Origin: Anaerolineaceae bacterium
GTDB taxonomy: Bacteria; Chloroflexota; Anaerolineae; Anaerolineales; Villigracilaceae
Direction of reading: 5' to 3'
Assembly (NCBI GenBank): GCA_003598975.1
Contig: QZIJ01000136.1
Coordinates: forward strand, 1 to 64,000
DNA length: 64,000 bases
Part shown: piece after piece, positions 57,524 through 64,000 of the stretch
How positions within the stretch are numbered: position 1 is the first letter of the stretch
Layout: every line of letters begins with the position of its first letter
Program-made: the position numbers and the translations under genes
Notes under the pieces: generated by a model
What the model was told of the DNA's origin: nothing
The model's database searches: none
What the model saw: the letters and a program-made list of their open reading frames with translations, nothing else

Positions 57524-58762
57524 CTACTCCTCCACCGCTCCCGCGTTGATCCATTCCGTGATCAGCGCGAGTTCCTCCTCGAGCAGGGACGCGTACGGAT
57601 GTCCGCCGCTGGTGAATTTCGTGATGACGAGGCTGTTGGCCGAATCGCCTGCGGTGAAAAACGGTCCGTTCACGCCGCCTTGGATGGTGGTGCTGTACGA
57701 GGAAAGATTCAACCCACCAGCGGGCGTGGCTCCGCCGTGACAGCCAGCGCATTTGGCCGCGAACAACGCGCCAATCGCTCCGTTCCATGTTGGCCCAGCA
57801 GACGGGGCCGCGGCAGTCGCATCCGCCGCGGGGGTGGGCGTGGGCGGCTTCGGTGTGGGCGTCAGTGTCGGGATCGGAGTCGGGATGGGCGTGGGCGTTT
57901 GCGGGACGAAGACTTCGATCTCCTCAGGCTGGGGCGGGACCGTCGTCAGCGCGGTGGCCTCAGACGCGACAAAGCCGTAGACTCCGAGAAGCATCACCAC
58001 GGTCAGGATGGCCGCGACGGGGAAGTAAACGCGTTGGCGCTTGCGCAGTGCCGCCGCGTCCGCAGATCGGTCCGCGATGCCCGCTTTGATGTCCGCCAGT
58101 TCGAGCGGATGCTCGTGGAGCATTTCATCCTCGGTCAGGCGTCCCGTCCACATGGCCTTGTTGAAATGTTTCAGGTGCACGCCGTACATGTGCCAGACGA
58201 TGATGGCCAGCACAGCCAGCAATGCTTCGCCGCCATGCGCGGCCTTCGCGGCAGGGATGAATTCGCCGGGGAAGAATTTCGACGCGGTGACCGGGTTCCA
58301 CATCAGGAAGCCCGTGAAGCCCATCACCACTGTGCCCCAAACGAACGCCCAATACTCGGCCTTTTCTTCGAAAGTGTAGCGTCCCATTTGCGGGCGGGAC
58401 TTGCGCAGGCCGATGTTGTAGAGCAACGCGAACAGCGCGTCTTTCGCATCCTGAAAAACGGGGAGCATCGTCATGCGCTGGCGCTCCACGAAAATCTTGT
58501 AGCCGACTGCGAGGATGTGATAGATGGTGCCGAGCATCATCACCGTGGCCGCCACGTGATGGATGGCGCGCAGGTTTTCGATGCCGCCGAAAAAATTGAC
58601 CAGGGCGATTGCGATGGGATGCGCGGCATATTTTTGCGTCAGGCCGGTGAGGCCGAGCGTGGCAAACGAGAGCAGCATGGTGACGTGCTCGACGCGCTGC
58701 GCCAGTGTGAAGCGGACGTATGTCCTCTGCGCTTCTTTCTGGACTTTCGGTTTGGTTGCCAT
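57524..58762 (-). CDS. Cytochrome b (b561/FdnI-like) fused to a C-terminal monoheme cytochrome c domain
   Basis: HVTMLLSFATLGLTGL, IHHVAATVMMLGTIYHI; PT-rich linker TPTPIPTPIPTLTPTPKPPTPTPA; CAGCHGG... Confidence 0.88.
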   Translation of the reverse strand: MATKPKVQKEAQRTYVRFTLAQRVEHVTMLLSFATLGLTGLTQKYAAHPIAIALVNFFGGIENLRAIHHVAATVMMLGTIYHILAVGYKIFVERQRMTMLPVFQDAKDALFALLYNIGLRKSRPQMGRYTFEEKAEYWAFVWGTVVMGFTGFLMWNPVTASKFFPGEFIPAAKAAHGGEALLAVLAIIVWHMYGVHLKHFNKAMWTGRLTEDEMLHEHPLELADIKAGIADRSADAAALRKRQRVYFPVAAILTVVMLLGVYGFVASEATALTTVPPQPEEIEVFVPQTPTPIPTPIPTLTPTPKPPTPTPAADATAAAPSAGPTWNGAIGALFAAKCAGCHGGATPAGGLNLSSYSTTIQGGVNGPFFTAGDSANSLVITKFTSGGHPYASLLEEELALITEWINAGAVEE

Positions 58763-59925
58763 TAGTGAGCGCCTCCCTTCCCGCGGTTGATCGCGCGGCG
58801 GGTGATGTCGGTGATGACGAAGACCAGCATCCCGCCGATCACCGCGGGGATGAAGAATTTGTAAAAGAGATTCACGTAATACACCAGCGGATACTTTTCA
58901 GGGCTGGCGTCGTAATGGCTCATCCACGCGTCGGGGAAGTTCGCGGTCGCGTCGGGATGACAGCGCTGGCATTTGCCGAGCAGGTTTTCTTTCAATGCGA
59001 TGCCAGTCTGCGGATTATCGGTCTTGGAAATATCGTGCGTGCCGTGGCAATCGGTGCAGACGGGTTTGTTGGTGGGCAGTTCGGGCGAGGTCTGCTCGAA
59101 GAGAGTGACGGTGGTACCGTGATAATCTGCGACGTAGGTGTTCAACACATTTGTGGAGATGCCGTATTTGTCCATGATGGACGCGTCGGTGTGGCAACGC
59201 GCACACAGCAAGGGAATGTTGTTGCGGAATTCAACTGTGCGCGGGTCGGTGATGTTGTGATTACCGTGGCAGATGATGCAGTTTGGAACGTCAGGATTGT
59301 TCTCGTCGAGCAATGCCGCGCCGTGGACGCTTTCCTTGTAGGTCGCGGCGATGTCGCTGTGACAGCGCGCGCACACATCGGGCACTTCTTCGCGTCCCGC
59401 CGCGGATTCAGCGTAGTGCGGGTTGTGACAGTCCGCGCACATGGCAGCATTGTGATTGCCCGTTTCCAGCGTCAATTCGTGGACGCCGCTCATGGCATTT
59501 GATGCTTCTTCTTCGTGGCAGGACTGGCAGGCAGACTGTGTGGCCTTATAGAGGGAGTAATTGAATTCGCGCAGTCCGTCTTTGGCATAGTCGGGGTGGG
59601 GGAAGCCGTCCATGTCCGCGTGACAATCGGCGCAGGCCACCTGTTCTTTTCCGTGAACGGATTCTTCGAAGGCGGCCTTGTCAATTGTCAGCAGGATTTT
59701 GTCCTCTCCGACGCTCAGGAGCATATTGGGCTGGCTGTGACAGGCCAGGCATTCATCATCGGAGGGGCGCGGCGCGGAGGCCGTCTGTGGTGCGGGCGCG
59801 GCGGTAACGGAACCGGTTGACGGTCCCGTGAATGATGCGAAGGCCGCCACAAGGAGGGCCAGTCCCACGCTCCACAGCAGGAGGTGTGGCCGGGCACGCG
59901 TATTCAATTGCATCAATCCTCTCAT
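58762..59925 (-). CDS. Nonaheme c-type cytochrome (cytochrome c3/NapC-like multiheme)
   Basis: Nine CXXCH motifs; N-terminal TM and C-terminal TM. Start set at MRGLMQLN... (59925), preceded on the minus strand by GGAGAG, rather than the ORF-track start. Confidence 0.9.
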   Translation of the reverse strand: MRGLMQLNTRARPHLLLWSVGLALLVAAFASFTGPSTGSVTAAPAPQTASAPRPSDDECLACHSQPNMLLSVGEDKILLTIDKAAFEESVHGKEQVACADCHADMDGFPHPDYAKDGLREFNYSLYKATQSACQSCHEEEASNAMSGVHELTLETGNHNAAMCADCHNPHYAESAAGREEVPDVCARCHSDIAATYKESVHGAALLDENNPDVPNCIICHGNHNITDPRTVEFRNNIPLLCARCHTDASIMDKYGISTNVLNTYVADYHGTTVTLFEQTSPELPTNKPVCTDCHGTHDISKTDNPQTGIALKENLLGKCQRCHPDATANFPDAWMSHYDASPEKYPLVYYVNLFYKFFIPAVIGGMLVFVITDITRRAINRGKGGAH

Positions 59926-59962
59926 TACTCTCTCCTGTAATTTGGACAGGTTTAGGCGGTAT

Positions 59963-59978
59963 TGGGGTGTTCGCCCCA
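59963..59978. promoter_or_regulatory. Candidate operator palindrome upstream of nonaheme cytochrome
   Basis: TGGGG-TGTTCG-CCCCA, same TGGGG-N6-CCCCA pattern as 53795-53810. Confidence 0.45.
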
Positions 59979-60144
59979 TTTTATGCGGTTGTGTCTAATT
60001 TGAGAATGTGTTTTATATCATAGAAATTGCATGATTTATAGAGAAATCTATACAATCGGGGATGAAAGTCACGCCTGCAAGGTGATGGCATCAACACCAA
60101 TTTCTCAACGGCTTTGTTGTACAATACCCAATGGAGGATGTTCG

Positions 60145-61605
60145 ATGGGGCTCGACCAGAGTCTTTTCATTGTTTTCTTCGTTTACGGATTGGCCTTCTT
60201 TGGCATGGGGTTGGCCATGGCGATGGAGGCGGGGCGTTCTTCTGTGTTGGCCGAGGCGCGCGTTCTCCGTCCATTGGCGGGGTTTGGACTGATCCACGGC
60301 ATGCACGAATGGCTGGAGTCCTATGTGTTGCAGGCCGCCTCGCTTGGCACGCCCTTGCCGGGATGGCTGCCGTGGCTCCGATTGGGGTTGTTGATCAGTT
60401 CGTTCTCTTCATTGTTGATGTTTGCTTATGAGGCTCTGCGGATGGTTAAACGTCCGCTGGCGAGCCATCATAGGGTCATGGTGTACGCCCTGGCAGGATA
60501 CATCCTCTTCATTGCTCTGAGCGCGCTTCTCACCTACCGACAAACGGATATCCCCTGGCAGAATCTGCTGGATGGGCTGTCACGTTACCTGCTGGCCGTG
60601 CCTGCCTCGGCGCTTGCGACCATGGGACTGCGGACGCGCAGTTTGCAGGCGCGCAATGACAGTTCGCGTCTCAGCCTGAACTTGAGTTGGGCCGCGCTGG
60701 CCTTTGCCTTTTACACGCTGACGCAGTTGTTCGTTCACCCCATCGAGATGTTCCCCGCCAAATTCCTCAACGAGGAATTGTTCATTGCCGCGGTCGGTTT
60801 CCCCATCCAATTGGTGCGGACTGTGGCGGCGATCTTCATCACAGTGAGTCTGGTGCGCGCCACGCAAGCCTCGGAAGAGATTCGTCAGCGCGAACTCTTC
60901 TCGGCACAACAGGCGCGTTTGCAGGCACTGGAGGAGCAGGAATCCCTGCGACGCGAACTCCTGCAACACACGGTGCGCGCTCAGGAGGATGAACGGGCGC
61001 GCATCGCGCGTGAACTCCATGATGAGACCGCACAGACACTTTCGGCCTTCACATTGGAATTGGCGTCCCTCCGAAACGAAAAGTTGAGCAAGCCCGATTT
61101 CAGGCAGACCGTGGAGCGCCTGCAAACCCTGAGCAATGACATGGCCCGCGGCATTTATCGCCTCGTCCATGATTTGAGGCCCTCGCAACTCGACGATCTG
61201 GGACTCGTCCCCGCGTTGCGATTTCTATGTGAACAAAAATGCCGCAAGTTTGATCTCCAGTTGGATTTCGATATCAGTGGCACGACTCGCCGTCTGGACC
61301 CGCTGGCGGAGACGGCGCTTTTCCGCGTCGGGCAGGAGGCGCTCAAGAATCTGGCCCTCCACTCCCAGGTCCAGGAGGGACGCGTGGAGATCGTCTATGG
61401 AGAGAAGGACGTCACCCTGCGCGTCGTGGATCGCGGGCGCGGGTTCGATCCCACCGAAAATTTCCATCCGCCGCATGGCTGGGGGCTGGCGGGGATGAAG
61501 GAGCGCGTCGAGTCGATCGGCGGCACATTTCAGATTATCAGTGCGCCCGGGCAGGGGACAATCATTGAGGCGTGTGTGCCTGCGGGCGTGAAGGAGACGG
61601 AATGA
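60145..61605 (+). CDS. Sensor histidine kinase, paralogue of 51587-53077
   Basis: Same N-terminal multi-TM domain; DERARIARELHDETAQTLSAF; GLAGMKERVESIGGTFQIISAPGQGT. Confidence 0.92.
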   Translation: MGLDQSLFIVFFVYGLAFFGMGLAMAMEAGRSSVLAEARVLRPLAGFGLIHGMHEWLESYVLQAASLGTPLPGWLPWLRLGLLISSFSSLLMFAYEALRMVKRPLASHHRVMVYALAGYILFIALSALLTYRQTDIPWQNLLDGLSRYLLAVPASALATMGLRTRSLQARNDSSRLSLNLSWAALAFAFYTLTQLFVHPIEMFPAKFLNEELFIAAVGFPIQLVRTVAAIFITVSLVRATQASEEIRQRELFSAQQARLQALEEQESLRRELLQHTVRAQEDERARIARELHDETAQTLSAFTLELASLRNEKLSKPDFRQTVERLQTLSNDMARGIYRLVHDLRPSQLDDLGLVPALRFLCEQKCRKFDLQLDFDISGTTRRLDPLAETALFRVGQEALKNLALHSQVQEGRVEIVYGEKDVTLRVVDRGRGFDPTENFHPPHGWGLAGMKERVESIGGTFQIISAPGQGTIIEACVPAGVKETE

Positions 61606-62285
61606 ATCCCATTACCATTCTGCTTGTGGACGATCACGATGTTGTGCGGACCGGACTGCGTTCGTTCCTGAATACGCAGAAGGATGTGCAGGTGGTGGCC
61701 GAGGCGCGCAACGGCGAGGATGCGCTCCAGCGCGCCGAGGAGGTGAAGCCCGACCTCGTCATCATGGACATTACGATGCCTGGCATGGACGGGATGGATG
61801 CCACGCGAAAACTCAAGGAGCGCAATCCCGATTGTCTTGTGCTTGCATTGACCGTCCATGAGGACAAACAATATTTCATGGAGATGCTCTCGGCGGGTGC
61901 TTCGGGTTACATCACCAAGCAGGCCGCGGCCGATGACCTGGTGGCGGCCATCCGCGCCGTGGCATCGGGACAGGTGTATCTGCAACCCGCGCTGGCGCGC
62001 TGGCTGTTGGACGATTATCAGCGGCTGGCAAAGCAGGAGCAGTCCCAAGTGAAGCCCGCGGGAAACGACGAGCCCGCCGTGGGGCTGGATGCCTTGAGCC
62101 AGCGCGAACGCGAGGTGCTGGAACTGGTGGGGCAGGGGTGGAACAACCAGCAGATCGGGAAACAACTCGACCTCAGTCCGAAGACGATCGCGCGTCATCG
62201 CGAGCGCATCATGAACAAACTCAACATGCACTCGCGTACCGAACTGGTCAAGTTCGCGATTCGGACGGGGCTGATCACAGCCTGA
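61602..62285 (+). CDS. NarL/FixJ-type response regulator, paralogue of 53049-53699
   Basis: LLVDDHDVVRTGLRSFL, LVIMDITMPGMDGMDA, LSQREREVLELVGQGWNNQQIGKQLDLSPKTIARHRERIMNKL; ATGA overlap. Confidence 0.96.
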   Translation: MNPITILLVDDHDVVRTGLRSFLNTQKDVQVVAEARNGEDALQRAEEVKPDLVIMDITMPGMDGMDATRKLKERNPDCLVLALTVHEDKQYFMEMLSAGASGYITKQAAADDLVAAIRAVASGQVYLQPALARWLLDDYQRLAKQEQSQVKPAGNDEPAVGLDALSQREREVLELVGQGWNNQQIGKQLDLSPKTIARHRERIMNKLNMHSRTELVKFAIRTGLITA

Positions 62286-62419
62286 TGCAAATGGTCTAAT
62301 ATCAGGGTGGACTCGTGACATCCGTCCATGGTGCTTCTCAGCGCAAATTAACCTCTTTATGTACAATTCAGACTACTGAACGCATTTTCGTCCATCATTT
62401 AATTATCGGAGGCACTCGC

Positions 62420-62902
62420 ATGGGACGTTCAAAATTTATTCTCGGCGGTTTTCTTATCCTCGCCGCGGTGGTGTATTTGATATATTCATCCACCCTGGAA
62501 AATCAGGAGTACTTCTCAACTGTCGAGGAGCTCAAAACCATGGGCGATTCGGCTTATGACAGAAATCTGCGACTCTCGGGCGCAGTGATTGGCGACACGA
62601 TTCAATACGACCCTCAAACTTTAACGCTGACCTTCGAGGTTGCCCACATTCCCGGCGATTTTGCTGAAGTGGAAGCGCAGGGCGGTTTGGCCGAAGTATT
62701 ACGCGTCGCGGTCGCAGATCCAACACGAGCGCGCATCAAAGTTGTTCATGTTGGGCCCAAACCTGACCTGCTTCGCTCAGAGGCAGAGGCCATCATGACC
62801 GGTCACCTCGGCGCAGACGGTATCTTCTACGCCGATGAACTCCTGCTAAAATGTCCTACCAAGTATGAAGAGGCTGTGCCCGAGCAGGTATCGGGCAATT
62901 AG
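62420..62902 (+). CDS. ccmE: Cytochrome c maturation heme chaperone CcmE
   Basis: SKFILGGFLILAAVVYLIYSS...; AVIGDTIQYDPQTLTLTFEV; GADGIFYADELLLKCPTKYE. Confidence 0.9.
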   Translation: MGRSKFILGGFLILAAVVYLIYSSTLENQEYFSTVEELKTMGDSAYDRNLRLSGAVIGDTIQYDPQTLTLTFEVAHIPGDFAEVEAQGGLAEVLRVAVADPTRARIKVVHVGPKPDLLRSEAEAIMTGHLGADGIFYADELLLKCPTKYEEAVPEQVSGN

Positions 62903-62907
62903 CAAAG

Positions 62908-62940
62908 AAACCCTAAAGGTCTTTTGGCCTTTAGGGTTTT
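62908..62940. terminator. CCTAAAGG-family hairpin between ccmE and ccmF
   Basis: AAACCCTAAAGG...CCTTTAGGGTTTT. Confidence 0.65.
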
Positions 62941-62957
62941 AATTCCAAGGAGACGGT

Positions 62958-64000
62958 ATGCTCGCTGAATTTGGCTATGGCGTTTTAGTGGTAACTTTTT
63001 TGCTTGCGCTTTACAGCGTGGGCGCGGCTATTTTTGGTTATGTCAACAAATCTGCGGCGCTGGTGGAATCGGCGCGCCGCTCGATGCTGTTGACCTTTCC
63101 CCTGCTCACGGTTGCGGCGTTATCGCTCATCCTATTATTGGTGCGCGGCGACTTCAATGTGCAGTTCGTGTACGAAGTGACCAGCCGATCCATGCCCACC
63201 TATCTCAAGATCACCGCCTGGTGGGGCGGGCAGGCCGGCTCGCTTCTCTTCTGGTCGTGGTTGATGTCCGCCTTTGCCTCGGCGGCCACACTCCGCAAAT
63301 GGGATCGCGACCAGGAATTCCTGCCGTGGGTGATCGTCGTTGCCAACGTGACGCTGGCCTTCTTCCTCGCGTTGAACATCCTCTTCGAGAATCCGTTTGC
63401 GCGTCTCTACCAGACCTTTGACGGGAACATCGCCGCGTATACCTTCGCCCCCGCCAACTCGACTCCCATCACTCCAGCGGACGGTCGCGGCCTGAACCCG
63501 CTTCTGCGCCACCCGGGCATGATCATCCATCCTCCGATGCTTTATCTCGGATTCGTGGCCTACGTGATTCCCTTCGCTTTTGCCATCGCCGCGCTGGTGA
63601 CGGGGCGCACCGACGACCGCTGGATCCGCGTCACCCGCCGCTGGAGCCTGTGGGCCTGGCTATTCCTCTCATTCGGCCTCGTGCTCGGCGGACGCTGGGC
63701 CTACGACGTGCTCGGCTGGGGTGGATACTGGGGCTGGGACCCGGTAGAGATCGCGGCCTTCATGCCCTGGCTGACGGGAACTGCCTTCCTGCATTCCGTG
63801 ATGATCCAGGAAAAGCGCGGGATGCTCAAGCAGTGGAACATGGTGCTGATCATCCTGACCTACGCGCTGGTCATCTTTGGGACATTCCTGACGCGTTCGG
63901 GTGTGCTCTCCTCCGTCCACGCTTTCGCGCAGAGCGCCATCGGCCCCTCGTTCTTTGTCTTTATTGGTGTGACCTTCGTCACATCCATCGGGTTGCTCAT
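62958..64000 (+). CDS. ccmF: Heme lyase subunit CcmF (3' truncated by window edge)
   Basis: Read directly from sequence (absent from ORF track because it runs off the end): MLAEFGYGVLVVTFLLALYSVG..., HPPMLYLGFV, WAYDVLGWGGYWGWDPVE (WWD motif). Confidence 0.95.
   Translation, partial: MLAEFGYGVLVVTFLLALYSVGAAIFGYVNKSAALVESARRSMLLTFPLLTVAALSLILLLVRGDFNVQFVYEVTSRSMPTYLKITAWWGGQAGSLLFWSWLMSAFASAATLRKWDRDQEFLPWVIVVANVTLAFFLALNILFENPFARLYQTFDGNIAAYTFAPANSTPITPADGRGLNPLLRHPGMIIHPPMLYLGFVAYVIPFAFAIAALVTGRTDDRWIRVTRRWSLWAWLFLSFGLVLGGRWAYDVLGWGGYWGWDPVEIAAFMPWLTGTAFLHSVMIQEKRGMLKQWNMVLIILTYALVIFGTFLTRSGVLSSVHAFAQSAIGPSFFVFIGVTFVTSIGLL

Noticed and set aside
57800-57910. Repetitive GGGCGT-like sequence in the cytochrome b-c gene
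   Set aside because: Encodes an ordinary PT-rich linker (TPTPIPTPIPTLTPTPKPPTPTP); common low-complexity linker, not a special array.
57503-58765. 420-aa plus-strand ORF opposite cytochrome b-c gene
   Set aside because: Arg/Gly-rich shadow translation; minus-strand gene is well supported.

Overview
The 64 kb window looks like a chromosomal segment from a Chloroflexota (Anaerolineae-like) bacterium; this assignment is inferred from gene content and style, not searched. Recognisable blocks: M29 aminopeptidase (partial), glycogen phosphorylase, LutA-like Fe-S protein, clostripain-like protease, an ABC-2 exporter operon, a mevalonate-pathway decarboxylase, ClpC, MsrA, DusB, a complete hypABFCDE hydrogenase-maturation operon with no hydrogenase structural genes, a CoA-transferase pair, a two-gene CHAT-STAND-TPR putative conflict system, CoaBC, a PhnD/PhnD/PhnC/PhnE/PhnE transporter with a Crp/Fnr regulator, Ugd, PanB/PanE, and a multiheme-cytochrome/Fe-S/NrfD/cytochrome b respiratory region flanked by two paralogous two-component systems and followed by ccmE-ccmF. 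Main hunt results: (1) short tandem arrays with a near-constant 7- or 8-bp period but many different unit sequences, often starting on or overlapping stop codons and sometimes lying in-frame inside genes (hypF, the CHAT gene, the C-termini of hypB and a glycosyltransferase); (2) in-frame palindromic elements inside several CDSs; (3) the CHAT-STAND-TPR gene with a small partner ORF and a mosaic TPR region; (4) a shared TGGGG-N6-CCCCA palindrome upstream of both multiheme cytochrome units; (5) PhnE-like permeases with an inserted extracytoplasmic domain carrying a paired-Cys motif; (6) a CRP-like palindrome at about -41 to a candidate promoter. All product calls come from reading the translated sequence; no database search was run.
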